Shown here: one piece after another, positions 1 to 11,603 of the stretch
How positions within the stretch are numbered: position 1 is the stretch's first letter
Layout: every line of letters begins with the position of its first letter
Source: Fragilariopsis cylindrus CCMP1102
Lineage: Eukaryota; Bacillariophyta; Bacillariophyceae; Bacillariales; Bacillariaceae
Reading direction: 5' to 3'
NCBI GenBank assembly: GCA_900095095.1
Contig: FMBT01000396.1
Location: 1 to 64,000, forward strand
Length of the DNA stretch: 64,000 nucleotides
Notes under the pieces: model-generated
Told to the model about the DNA's origin: nothing
The model's input: the letters and a program-made list of their open reading frames with translations, nothing else
Databases searched by the model: none
Made by a program: the position numbers and the translations under genes

Positions 1-313
1 CAATAGTATGAAGATAATGCGCAGTATTCAATATTTTTATAGTAAAGAATATTAAAGGATCAAGCACCGCCGCATGACGTTCCCAGTTTACATTCCGCCA
101 AATGATGTGTGCTGGTGGGAATAATAGTTATTAACATATATGTAGGTAGACTTGTTTCATCAAATTTATTTACTGAGTTAATTAACATACACGTAAATAC
201 CGCAAAACTTGTCAATATTTTTATCTTTGTGGATCGTTTTTTACAACATTAAGTCGTTACACACGGCCTATATAGCACAGTTGAGATCGACGATGACCAC
301 TACCATCAGCAAT

Positions 314-1000
314 TTAGCACATAAAATCATCGTCTACTGCTGTTTCTTTTTCTTCGTCTTTCGATGGACTTTTTGAACCATCATCATCAACGGCCTCATC
401 TTCTTTCTTCTTCTCGCTTTTTTCTTCTACGTCAGCGTCAGCCTTGTCATCGTCTTTGTCGACACATTTTTCTTCGTCTTCATCTCAGCATCAGCCTTAT
501 CTTCCTCTATGCCGTCGCTTTTTTCATCGTCTTCTTTTACACATCATCTTTGTCTTCCTCTTTATCGCCTTTTTCTTCATCTTCTTTTTCAACAGCCTCG
601 TCGTCCTCCTTCTCACTTTTTTCTTCTCGCCTTTTTTCTCTGTATCGTCTCAGGTTCCGACTCATCCTTTGGTTCTTTTTCTTCTTCGTTTACGACGGCC
701 TCCTCTCCTTCCTTCATTGGTTCATCCTTATCATCTTTTTTCGTTGATTCGTCCTTATCGTTTCCTTGCTGATTCATCCTTGTCATCATCTTCTTTCATT
801 GATTCGTCCTTATCATCTTCTTTTATTGCTTCATCATCATCGTCATCTGTTTGTTTCTCGCTCTTTTCTCATCATCATCATTATCTTTTGAGACGTCGAC
901 TTCCACTTCTTGTTTCTCGTCACTGTTGTCTTCTTCATCTTCTCCGTCCATCGTCAAGTCACCTGATTCATCCTTCTTTTTGTCGGTCTCGTCATTTTCT
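314..1000 (-). other. Frame-broken acidic D/E/K-rich tail downstream of the RCRHC gene
   Basis: Read on the minus strand, this low-complexity stretch encodes pieces of Asp/Glu/Lys-rich protein in changing frames (for example DDEKSDGIEEDKADAE, then DKADADVEEKSEKKKEDEA, ending AVDDDFMC and a stop at 314-316). It directly follows the Lys/Glu-rich end of the RCRHC protein, so it probably belonged to, or still belongs to, the same charged tail. The plus-strand reading (Ser/Phe/Leu-rich) is a mirror of this and not a gene. Several single-base frame changes are needed to read through it. They could be assembly errors in repeats or real decay. Confidence 0.45.
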
Positions 1001-2712
1001 TTAGTCTCTTCTCGTCTTCGTTTTCTCAGTTCCCTCCTTCTTGTCTTCTCCGTTTTTCTCTTCGTCCTTTTCCTTTTTCTCCTCCTTCGGAGCGCGTTTC
1101 ACCCTTAAAATTCCTTCCTCGACGTACACACCTAAGGAACGAATATTTTCAGACCAATATTCCTTTCCTCCGATAGCACGACGACAATCGCTTCGTAACA
1201 CAATCAATTGACGACGAACATCACGGGGGATACGATAACACCGTTCGCACAAATGTACCTTAGACATGTTTTGAGCGATCTGGTAGATACCTTCTACTGT
1301 TTGTGAATAGTACGCAGCACCTTTCGTCCGTGCTGCCAATTGTACACCAGCACAATGACGACATCGTAAACCCACCTGTCCAAGTTTGATGGGCGCTGTT
1401 CGGCCCTGTCGGGTACTACACCGTACATCATCTTCGTCGGCCTCGAAGAGTTCCAATTGCTTACGAAGTAAACATTGGTAGGCAGTGAGTTTATGTTCAT
1501 CACTTTCTTGATATAAGACCACAGGGAACGACCCATCCTTGCGTTCTGGTAAATTATTCACAAGCATCCTTCGTTGAAGTGCACTTCTATGTTGAGCCAG
1601 TCGGATAGCAGGAATGGTCGCTAAATGTTGTGCAGAAGCAGATCCGCTGCCACCACCATCTGCACCTCCTCCTCTTGATTGGTACGGATCGGGTCCAGCT
1701 CCTGGACCACTACCACCTCCCATTAATGGATCGGCACCGTAATTAGCGTACGGATTTGCACCAGGTCCTCCCAAACCACGTAGACCAGTAGCTGAATTGC
1801 CAAGATGCAAACCAGCCTGTCCTCCTCCACCGGCCATCAATGCAGCGTTATTATTCAGAGCAGCTTGATGACGTGCCAAGGCCATTTCAGATCGAGCAAA
1901 GTTATATCCCTGATCGAATAGGGATGGACCTGCTTGTGGTACAGCAGCTGGATTACCAAATTGTGTATTCCGTCCAGATCCTCCCACTTGACCAGCATTT
2001 GGATTGCCAAGACCAGGATGTCCAGGACCACCAGAACCGTCTCCTCCCCCGCCACCAAGACCGGCAGCTGCAGGATTGTATTGTAATCCTGCTTGACCGT
2101 ATGGATATCCACCCACAGCACCTGGATTACCAAGTAAGGCAGACGATGGATCATTTCCTTCGAAACCAGTAGGCATCAAACCTTGGAAGTCACCTCCACC
2201 ACCAGGCCCACCGCCACCAAATTGTTGCTGTGCTTGTTGCTGGGCTTGATGGGCTGCCATCGCTGCTTGTTGTTGTGCTGCCTGTTGTTGTTGTTGTAAC
2301 GACGCACCCCCTCGACCACCAAGTCCATTCATTGCGTTCATACCACCACCTTGTTGCGCAGCTTGTAATCCAGCAAGACCACCAGATGGATCATCGAATT
2401 GACCAGGCATCAAACCTTGTACACCACGAAATGCACCAGGATTACCAAACCCACCTCCAGCTCCACCAAGACCACCGGGTTGTCCCCATGCTCCCAGTCC
2501 ATTTGATCCTCCCCACCCTGTAGTCCTCCACTAGGACCACCACGAGGAGCACCGTAATGTCCACCTGCAGCGGCGTTATCTTCAGCTAACATTTGTTGTT
2601 CGATGTTACTTAAACGACGACCTCCTCCTCCTCCTCCTGTTCGACTGTTGTTCATCCCACCTGGACCGTTAGAATTCGATCCATTATCGTCATTCATATT
2701 TCCACTATCCAT
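1001..2712 (-). CDS. Gln/Gly-rich protein with stramenopile-type RCRHC domain
   Basis: The protein starts at ATG 2712 (MDSGNMNDDNG) and has a long Gly/Gln/Pro/Asn-rich N-terminus. It ends in a compact conserved domain (about 1100-1620 on the DNA) with the marks PVVLYQESDE, LRKQLELFEA, GRTAPIKLGQVGLRCRHCA, GAAYYSQTVEGIYQIAQNM, HLCERCYRIP and GGKEYWSENI. From memory this domain recurs in many diatom proteins of unknown role; the paired Cys/His residues suggest metal binding. The low-complexity N-terminus would fit a transcription-related or phase-separating protein, but that is inference. The frame changes once near 2505-2515, where a run of G (minus strand) appears one base short: the Gly-rich sequence continues in the next frame as GGSNGLGAWGQPGGLGG. 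The C-terminus is Lys/Glu-rich and stops at 1001. No catalytic function can be assigned. Confidence 0.72.
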
Positions 2713-4162
2713 TATTATTACTATTATTATTTAGTTCGCCGTCTTGTCTTGACTTGAATTGTCTGTAAACCCTACCTAACAATATCAATACCGTTATATT
2801 TTATGTAGGACTAGTACAGTATTGTGAAGTATGTAAGATATGTAGAGCTGAAAAGATTAAGAGAAAGGAATAGAGAGACAAATACAGTCACAAGAGGTAG
2901 TGATCGTTTACCGATGTGCGTGTTTGTTTGTAAGTGTATCTTCCAATGCTTTGGATTTAATTATCTTGATCCCCAATAAAGATGAGAGGAAGGACTTTGG
3001 AAGAGATTAAAGATACTGTAGGAATGAAGTTGGTTTTTAAAGGTGTAGTATTAAATTTTAATGAATGCCTTTTGTATTAATAAAAACTTGTTTTTTTAGT
3101 TTTTTACCCGTAGTAAACAAAGGTTAGATATATATGTGTTCATAAAAATTGAAATTTACACGTGGTATCACGTAAAACAACAAACATAGCGCAAAAAGAC
3201 TCAAAACAAATTTTTTTATTCCATCGACCAAATAAAGCAAGTCAAGCTCAATATTAACATAAGCCCTACCCTTTAAATCGAAATAGATAGATGAAACTAG
3301 TGCTGCCGACGAGAGTGCGATGAGTACAACAATCATTAATATATGCCTTTCTTCGAGGTGATAGTGGCGAAAAAAATACTATAAAATATCGCGCATACAA
3401 AATAACAAAAGATCTGTTTGTTCTTTTGTAATTACGACTAAGTCGATTAGATCTATAGTATAGTGACTTTGCAGTCCTGGTTCAGGTTTATTGTCGTCTA
3501 TTCTATTGACAGCAGCAACAAGTCTACAGCATTGAAACAATCCTTCTCAGCTTGGTATAATCAATTCGATTCACACCGGACGATAACTATATCTCATACA
3601 ACAACAAAAATGGACCAGCATCTTGGGATATAACACTAGGAAGGGAAATTACGGATCAAACAAACATCACGTACAATAAAAACAAAGACATAAGTGTGGT
3701 CGATTTTTCTCCGGCTAGTAGGGGTCAACGACTATTAATCTTTGACTATACCGACGACGGCTATTGTATTGCCTCATTTTGGGAAAGCAGTGAAGACCAA
3801 AACAATTTAAAGCAATAGGAAAGACTCAAACAAACTGAATTCCATCCAAACAAAACGCAAAAACGGTTTCAGTTTGTGTGTGACTACATGCTTATGGAAT
3901 AGCAAATTCTATTCATAATATTAATTACAATGCGCTAATGCAATCACCTCCCACATTTTTAAAATCACACACAACATTAGCATCGCCTTAGTCAAATTTT
4001 CTCTATTCCATAGTTTGTTGTTCAGAAAAAGATCATTGACTAAGTAACAGAAAGTGTTTTAAAAAGAGAATGAGCTAGTTGAATTAAAATCTAAAATGAA
4101 ATATCTTTTTCTTTTCTATAATATTGTACTTGAAGTATGCATTCTCTGTTCAACATGATTTA
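2713..4162. other. Intergenic region, no supported gene
   Basis: This 1.45-kb AT-rich stretch lies upstream of the minus-strand RCRHC gene and downstream of the minus-strand AIM24 gene. It should hold the RCRHC promoter. A 70-codon minus-strand ORF at 3124-3336 has hydrophobic segments but no recognisable family and no supporting context. A TACTGTA heptamer occurs at 3014. Confidence 0.5.
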
Positions 4163-5096
4163 TCATTCGCCACCACCATCGCCACCGTCACCACCACTTG
4201 TATCACTTTGTTGAACGACGTTTGGAGGAAAAAGTTGTCGCATCTTGTCGATTGACATGGATTGTAAATGAATTGTACCAGGTCCGGTTAGTTCGGTATT
4301 AAATATTCCTTCTCCTCCACAACAAATTGCAGCTATGTTACCAACAGCACGAACGTCAACAGTAACAGATGAATCGAAACATAATATACTATTCCCATCA
4401 ACTAATATGGTTTCACCATCTCGTAATGTCTTTTTGATAACTGTCCCCATCGCCATTAGAAATATCCATTCACCATTTTCAATCGTTTGAACGATAACTT
4501 AGAAAAAAGTAGTAGTAGTAGCAGAAGAAAAATTATTAACATACGATGCAATTTGTTCTTGTCAGTGAATATAATTATACATATACATATTCAGAAGAGA
4601 ATTAAAAACAATGCACAAAGATAATCTTACAGTCCATTCCGCTGCAACAAAATGACATAGCCGATGATGCTGGATTGAAACCACCAGAAATGTCAGCCAT
4701 AGCGGTACCTAAACCGACAGTGGCACATAAGAACGAATCCCGTAATGCAATAACTTTTCCGGTGGTGGACATATTGATAGGAACGATAACACCAGGATAA
4801 TCAGGTGTCATACCAATATAACCATCCTTTGGATTGTTGTTAGTATATGTGATTTGAAACAAAGAACCACCACCAGCTAACCGGCCGAATGTTTTCTTCA
4901 ATCCTGCTAATTGACAATCCATTGTCATATCATCACTCATATATGCCATGGCACCAGAAAAACACATGATCTGCCTCCCAGCCCGTACGGGAAATTGTAC
5001 AATTTGAGAATCACTTCCTATTATATCATATATGGGCATCCCATCGTCATAATCAGGAACGGACGGTGGTATCCAAAGTGTAAATCCTTCAAGCAT
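4163..5096 (-). CDS. AIM24 family protein (DUF124, TRAP-like fold)
   Basis: Two exons: 5096-4631 and 4497-4163. The 133-nt intron (GTAAGA at 4630, TCTAAG ending at 4498) is phase 1 and joins GMD to FIVQTIENGEWIF, giving 266 aa. Family marks are IVQFPVRAGRQIMCFSGAM early, GGSLFQITYTN and GYIGMTPDYPGVIVPINMS in the middle, and IFLMAMGTVIKKTLRDGE, ILCFDSSVTVDVR and GTIHLQSMS at the end. AIM24 proteins share a beta-rich fold with bacterial TRAP. The yeast member is mitochondrial and supports inner-membrane organisation; bacterial and algal members are poorly understood. No targeting peptide is obvious here (MLEGFTLWIPPS), so a cytosolic place is likely. The C-terminus is Gly/Asp-rich. The family call is firm; the role is not. 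Confidence 0.85.
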
Positions 5097-5780
5097 TCTT
5101 TTATTATTATTGTTCTAATATTATTATTGAATAAGTTGGAATTACTGAAACGAATAGTATGCAGTAACGCTGATACAGAGTTTCGTTTGTTTTAGTTCTT
5201 TCTTCGAATACGAAGGAATTTAAACTACCCCTTGATATGTCTCTTCGGTTTTTTCTATTCAATAGAGTTGTTGTTGTCTTGCGGTGTTGTTGTTGTTGTT
5301 GTAGTTGTTGCTTAGATCTGTATTGCTCGATCGACTTGGATTTATTTTATGTGTCAAAAAGTCGTACTGTAGACCGAAAAAGTAGTATCTTAGAGCCGCG
5401 TAGGTACGTAGCTATTTTTGTGCGTATGATTGGTATGTACGATACGTAGGTATATCATAGGAAGTTTATGATCCAATAGTTTTTCTACCTGGTACCGTAT
5501 TGAATACATAAAATATTATTATGATGATGATATATGTTAAAAACATAATATAGCATAACATAACAATATGATCCAGCCCTACTGTAATATTGTTCTTTGA
5601 GATATATAGGTATATATGTAAGTCCTATATATATATAGGACTATAGGACTAGTCCTATATATATATTTATATATATTGATATCCAAAAATGGATGAAAAA
5701 TAGTTGTATTCGGCAGTAGGTTCACTTTGCTTTTCTCCTTTTCTTAGATGTTATATTATTCTACTTTCAATCTAGTAACA
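5097..5780. other. Intergenic region between AIM24 and SGNH genes
   Basis: About 680 bp upstream of AIM24 (-) and downstream of the SGNH gene (-). It contains a GTT-repeat stretch near 5263-5305, an AT-rich stretch and the palindrome listed separately. No gene is supported. Confidence 0.5.
5621..5658. repeat. Nested perfect palindromes
   Basis: A 22-bp perfect palindrome (arms AGTCCTATATA) at 5621-5642 is followed directly by a 16-bp palindrome (arms ATAGGACT) at 5643-5658, and AT dinucleotide runs continue to about 5677. The shared AGTCCTAT / ATAGGACT words let the stretch fold in several registers. It could be a cruciform-prone AT repeat or a 3'-end signal. No flanking element was recognised. 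Confidence 0.75.
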
Positions 5781-6172
5781 TTACTTATTGGTTTTCGTCG
5801 TTTCGTCGTCATCGTCAATCTCATCGACTGTTATCGCGCTCTTCACTGATAATCTTCTCGGTGATATTGCAAATTCAGATGGCACGTTATTACTGTGTGT
5901 CATCATCTCCATCTTCTTCTCTTGTACGACTAAGAAAGAAACTCCAACCAATCGAAAATTATATACTGTATATTCTTCAAGTGGTGTAAAGTCTAATATT
6001 CCCGTTGAATTAGCTGATACAAATCCAATGGCTGTTGTTCTCATCCGATGTTTATTGTCATTATTGTCATCATGGGATGGGTCAAGGATAATAGTATTAC
6101 TACTACTAGACAACAACGATGAAGATGCTAATCGCATTTTTGATGTTGATCCTTCTAAAACTGGTTTCTGTT

Positions 6173-6207
<35 letters not shown>

Positions 6208-8264
6208 ATACGTACCTTTGTTTTAGGATAGACTTTATTTGCTGCAGCTGTAGCAGATGTTGTCATATAACTAATGTATACCATCCGATCTTCATCGAAA
6301 GGATTGTATACACGTAACGTAGCATCACCACCACCACCATCCTGTACTTCTAACGCGTATCGGTTGGGATGGAATTCAATTAATTTTAATCCTTTTGAAT
6401 ATTCAAAATGATGATCTGGTAGAGAATTCTTTCCTGTATCGTACCAAATTTGACAAGAATCCCCTGAACCCCAGGATCCAAGAAGTTGTTGTTGTTGTTG
6501 TTTTGAAGAAGAAGGAGGAGGAGAAGTAAGTGCTGTAGACAATGTTGGTGACGACGACGATGAAGATGAAGAATAGTAGTTGTTTTTTCTTTTTCGAATA
6601 GCCGTAGGATCATTCAATATACCCCGAAGATCCTTAGCGATAATAGCGTGACCTTCTCGTGAAAGAGTATACCGAAGGGATTTATTATTATCGTCAGAGT
6701 CACCATTAGAGTCAATGGTTTCTTCCTCTTCATTTTCTTCTTCTTCTTCATAGAACCAATCTTGAATAATTTCTAATGAATCGTTAATATCGGTAGGTCT
6801 AAACATTTCATAGATTATACCATCAACAGTATCCATCGTAGTTTTTAAGTCACTATTTTCTTGCTGCTGCCGTTTTTGTTGTTGTTCATAATTATCATTC
6901 GTTGATAATAAATCTCGGCGGAACGTCCAAGTATGTTCCTTCATAGCTTCAATCAATGTTTGCTTTTGATTTTGATTCTGTTGCTGATTTTGTTGATAGC
7001 TCATCCTCCATTCAGTAAATGATATTGTACGATTCGATATAGGATCATAATATATTAGATCTAATGGCGTCCATAATTTTATGTATATTATTGTAGCAAA
7101 TGGATATCGTAGACGTAAACGTTTTGCTAATAATTGCATTGATGACGAAAATACGTTAGCGTTTGCATCGTTTGTATCAGCAACTTTCGTTGTTGTTGAT
7201 ACTGTTGTTTCGTATTCATAATATTCCAATGTAATAACATCAAATACAATATCAGAATTATTATACTGGAAAGATCATCGTTAGCGTCGTTATCATGTCT
7301 ATTACCAATCAATGTTGATGATCTTGATGCGGTCTTCGTTTTTTTGTATTTGTTATATTTTTCTTGTTATTGTTACTATCATTACCATTACCATCATCGT
7401 CATCCTGTTCTTCTATAATCGATTGAGTACACAACGATGCAAATGTTGGACCACTACCACCATTTTCATATTGCGATTGGACTACATTACGAACATACGA
7501 TGACGATGACGAGGAGGATGATAATAAGTATGGATATGCAGCTTCTTTCCTACATCATCAGTTTCTCTTCCCCATGTTGGAGGTCCACCAAAGGTTAGAA
7601 AATGAATGATTGCACCATCATTCTATTCTATCATTATCATTATCAGCATCAATAATATTATGATCATTTTTATTCTTATCATTAGATATATTTTTGTTTT
7701 TGTTGTTGGTCTTGACGATACCGTTTTTCATGTTATTCTTGTTATTCTTATATATAAAATTACTCCAGAAACCTCGTCTTTTTATTTGGACGGTGATAAC
7801 GATGATGATGATGATGACGATGATGATGATCGTCGAAGTCCCAATCGGCGTCGTTGAGTAGCGTCATTATTATTATTTACATTATTTTCGATGCTACTGT
7901 CAAAGATGATATTATTATTATTATTATTATTGTTAACAATACCTACGATGAGAAGAACAAAACAAACCATCGTAAAAGTGACGATCGTCGCATAGTATGA
8001 CTTCGTCCTTGTCCTTAATGATGACGATGATGATAATGATAATTCAACTACTGCTGCTGCTGCTGCTGCTGTTGAGGTAGTAGAATATTCCCAAACCGAA
8101 GAAGAAGAAGAAGACGACGAAACCGATGCCAATGATTGATCGGTTGTAAGCTGTTTATTCCAATTTGTTCTTGTTCTTGTTCTTCGTCGGCGTGTTGGAG
8201 AAGTAGGACTACAGCAATCGATGAATGCGGTTGTTGACGTCGATGTCGAAGAAGAGGTATCCAT
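5781..8264 (-). CDS. SGNH/GDSL-hydrolase-like membrane-anchored protein, frame-broken
   Basis: The likely start is ATG 8264. A Ser/Thr/Arg-rich cytosolic tail precedes one membrane helix (YATIVTFTMVCFVLLIVGIV), then Asn-rich linker. The lumenal part carries SGNH-like blocks: HFLTFGGPPTWGRE near 7560-7600, AAYPYLLSS with SLCTQSII further on, then SDIVFDVITLEYYEYE and LLAKRLRLRYPFATIIYIKLW. From 7240 to 5781 the frame is open (about 480 codons) and ends in a beta-rich domain beginning GDSCQIWYDTG and containing ALEVQDGGGG and YTVYNFRLVGVSFLV. I know this arrangement from diatom membrane proteins of unknown substrate; esterase activity is inferred only from the fold. Between 7785 and 7230 the frame changes several times, mostly as if one base were missing (for example the run of A before AAYPYLL). 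A splice acceptor TTTCCAG just before the YNNSD segment is also possible, so exon structure is uncertain. Confidence 0.55.
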
Positions 8265-9352
8265 CCTGTATATAGTAAGTCGAATGTTGACACTTGACAC
8301 TTGACTTGATATTTATTTAAATACAATCCGGTAAGGTACGACTGTTCATCAAAGCGGCGCTGCCAGAGAATACGCGTATATTCTATTGATTGCGATTATG
8401 ATTGCTATTAGAATCTACCGTATCGAACTTCGGCGAATGTGTGTTTACAATATAGGAGATCGATCCCACTGCTTACAAATTGTGTACGAAAAAAATGTTT
8501 TGCAACAAATCCTCTTCTTACTTCACTCAGAATGTGATACAAGTATGGACAGGCAAGCGCAAGAGTTACAAGTAAAGATCAATTGATACCGTACTAGCTA
8601 GAAGTGTAATGAAAGAAGGCATGAATAGCTTCCTTTTATAGCTACCGGCTACGGTATTTATTGAGCACCTTCAGCCGATGAGATTTTTACTGTACTCCAC
8701 GCTGTACACACGCCACTCCACGGCCTAAATTTCATCAACAAAAATCCGAAAGAATTCCGCGAAAATCCCAGATACTGTAACTGCTTTAGTTATATGTTAG
8801 CAAGTCTTATAACAACGCCTGACCGTTGTGTGCGACCAAAAACTATTAAATGGAAAATATGAACCGACATTTACGATGGCATACGGTACTAGTAGTACCT
8901 TAAACCTTCTGCGTTCCTCTAGCTGTGCTTCTACATACCAATGGTATGGTGAGGACATTATGAAATAGGTGACTTACTGTGCTTGACCACTTCGACTTGA
9001 TATTTCTCATGGGCAAGCAAAAAGCGGACATTGCGCGAAGTACAGGCAGGTGTATTTCTTTCATAGAACGTGCAAAAGTCAACTCCACGTCACAAAAATA
9101 CATTTCTGTGTCGTGCGTTCTCACAACCACAAACACGACGAACGTTCCAACTCTGTTTGGATTTTTTCGATTTTTTTTCAACAAAACATCTACAAAAGCC
9201 TAAAAGAGAACCGCAACATGATTCATTAGAGATTTGCTTCACGTCTTGTTTGTTGTTTCTCCCAATCATCAAACAAATTTACTTAGTCATAATTTCTTTA
9301 AAAATACTTGCAGCTACTGTAACTTGATTAATAAACTCTTTAAACCTTCAAG
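8265..9352. promoter_or_regulatory. Divergent promoter region, SGNH gene (-) / SHMT (+)
   Basis: About 1.1 kb between the two divergent starts. It has a short tandem TTGACAC/TTGACTT stretch at 8288-8312, several TACGGTA/TACCGTA-type words (8588-8890) and two TACTGTA heptamers (8773, 9315). Small ORFs on both strands at 8386-8586 and 8900-9327 have no family signal and are read as untranslated DNA. Confidence 0.5.
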
Positions 9353-10992
9353 ATGACTTCTTTCAAAGATACTGTAAGTGGATCCTTGTTACAATGAAGA
9401 CTGCATTTCATGGCAAAAAGATGAATGGCACAAATCCTATTTCCGGAACTCTATGTCATTTATTTTCCAATTTTGTAAGAAACTAACACCAATTTACTTT
9501 TTTCGATTTCTGGTTGACGACATGCATGGATAATATTTGTGATATGAATAAAATTTGTGTGACTTTAAAAAATAATGATTTGATACTACTGTAGGAATTC
9601 AGAGGACTTGTTTCCCTAGAGGATCATGATCCTGAATTATTCGATTTAATCGAACAAGAAAAGAATCGTCAATGGCGTTCTTTGGAATTGATTGCTTCTG
9701 AAAATTTCACCTCAAAGGCTGTTATGGATTGTTTAGGATCTGCCCTTACAAACAAGTATTCTGAAGGATTACCTGGTGCTCGTTATTACGGTGGAAATGA
9801 AGTTGTTGATCAAGTAGAAACACTTTGTCAAAAACGTGCATTAAAGGCATACGGATTAGATCCTGAAAAATGGGGTGTGAACGTCCAACCTTATTCTGGT
9901 TCACCAGCCAATTTCGCCGTTTACACTGGTCTTCTTAAGCCTCATGACCGAATCATGGGATTAGACTTACCAAGTGGTGGACATTTAACTCATGGATTTT
10001 ACACATACTCGAAAAAGGAAGGAACTCGTAAGGCCGTTTCTGCAACTTCTGTCTACTTCGAATCTTTCCCATACCGTGTCCATCCTGAAACTGGATACGT
10101 CGACCACGATGGACTTGCACGTGATGCCGGTGTTTTCAAACCTGCCATGATTATCTGTGGAGGATCTGCATACCCTCGTGATTGGGATTACGGTAAATTC
10201 CGTGAAATTGCTGATGCCAATGGATCCCTTTTGATGATGGATATGGCACACATTTCTGGGTTAGTTGCAACCGGAGAACAAACATCTCCTTTCGACTATT
10301 GTGACGTCGTCACAACGACCACACACAAATCCCTTCGTGGACCACGTGCCGGTATGATCTTTTTCCGTAAGGACGAACGTGGTTTCGAAACCAAAATCAA
10401 CCAGGCTGTTTTCCCTGCCCTTCAAGGTGGACCTCACGAACATCAAATTGCCGGTGTTGCTACACAATTAAAGGAAGTCATGACCCCAGAATTCAAAGTT
10501 TACAGTCAACAAGTAAAGAAAAACGCTAACGCACTTGCTGAAAAACTTCAATCCAAGGGATACAAGATGGCCTCAGGTGGAACCGAAAACCACCTTGTTT
10601 TGTGGGACCTCAAACCTGCAGGTATTACAGGAAGTAAATACGAAAAGTGCTGTGACTTTGTCAATATCACCTTAAACAAGAACTGTGTCCCTGGTGACCG
10701 ATCTGCTATCACACCTGGTGGTGTCCGTATCGGTGCTTGTGCATTGACAACACGAAAAATGTGTGAACCTGACTTTGAACAAATTGCTGAATTATTACAC
10801 GAGGTTCTTGAAGCTGCTCTCAAACTCCAAGAAAAGAGTGGACCTAAACTGAAGGATTTCACTGCATTACTTGATGGCGACGAAACTCTCAAGTCCATCA
10901 GAGAACGTGTTAACGCGTTCGCCACGACATTCCCAATGCCCGGATTTGACCCTACCAAAATGAAGTATCAAAAGGCTACCGGACCACAGTAA
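9353..10992 (+). CDS. SHMT: Serine hydroxymethyltransferase
   Basis: SHMT interconverts serine plus tetrahydrofolate with glycine plus 5,10-methylene-THF, using PLP. Exon 1 is only 21 nt (9353-9373, MTSFKDT). A 221-nt intron (9374-9594) follows and exon 2 (9595-10992) continues [16 protein letters not shown], giving 472 aa, the normal length. Signatures: [57 protein letters not shown], and the PLP-lysine motif [19 protein letters not shown] with the Schiff-base Lys at about residue 252. The N-terminus has no signal or mitochondrial presequence, so this is probably the cytosolic isoform. The frame is intact throughout and codon use is even. The 21-nt first exon would be missed by ORF-only annotation. 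Both splice junctions fall inside a TACTGTA heptamer. Confidence 0.96.
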
Positions 10993-11603
10993 CTAAAATA
11001 ATAACAGGAACATTCTGAATTTTTTATTACCTCGGCGCAAGTATTTATCTGTGGCCCACCTCCTTTTTTATGCCACAAATTGAATTATAACTATAGATAT
11101 CATGTATTACAATACACATATTTTTTCTATCGATTTTTGTATAATGTGTGACGAAATCTTATGTTCTACTTAGATTGTAGCTAGACTAAAACTAATTCAT
11201 TGTAAGAGAAGAGATGTAGCTCATTTACTAAGGCGCTTACATTGAACAAAACACCAAAATGCATTGAATGTAATATATTTGGTACTGTAACAATTACTTG
11301 TTATAGTTTAACATTACGCAGATACCAGATAGTAGTGTAGTACTAGTAGAGAGATCCCTAAATATTCAATATTGGGGGAAATTCTAATATCCCTATCCCT
11401 ATCCCCCATAATGATTTTTGACAATCATCATTCAGATTTTTCAAGCACCATGCAACAACCACACGTTTTGACGACTTTTCCCTTGTGGTTTCTCCAACTG
11501 TACGAAATGGAAATTGTGTAGAATCGTTCACAACAACATCGTTACAATACAAGCGAGAAAGCAAAAAAATCAAGATCACCGATAATCATTTGAAAAATAA
11601 GGC
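10993..11603. other. Intergenic region SHMT to deaminase-CRM gene
   Basis: About 610 bp holding the SHMT 3' end and the promoter of the next plus-strand gene. A TACTGTA heptamer lies at 11283. I see no gene; a stretch at 11217-11250 resembles a tRNA D-arm but has no T-arm. Confidence 0.5.

Noticed and set aside
364-1108. Overlapping plus-strand Ser/Phe/Leu-rich ORFs
   Set aside because: They are mirrors of a minus-strand acidic low-complexity tail; composition is explained by GAA/GAT/AAG repeats on the other strand.
3124-3336. 70-codon minus-strand ORF with hydrophobic segments
   Set aside because: No family signal, AT-rich composition, and no neighbouring context; likely chance.
8900-9327. 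Several ORFs of 60-94 codons on both strands upstream of SHMT
   Set aside because: They overlap each other in a promoter/leader region and show no conserved motifs.
11210-11262. tRNA-like D-arm (TGTAGCTCATT...GGCGC)
   Set aside because: No T-arm with GTTCRA and no acceptor stem pairing could be found.
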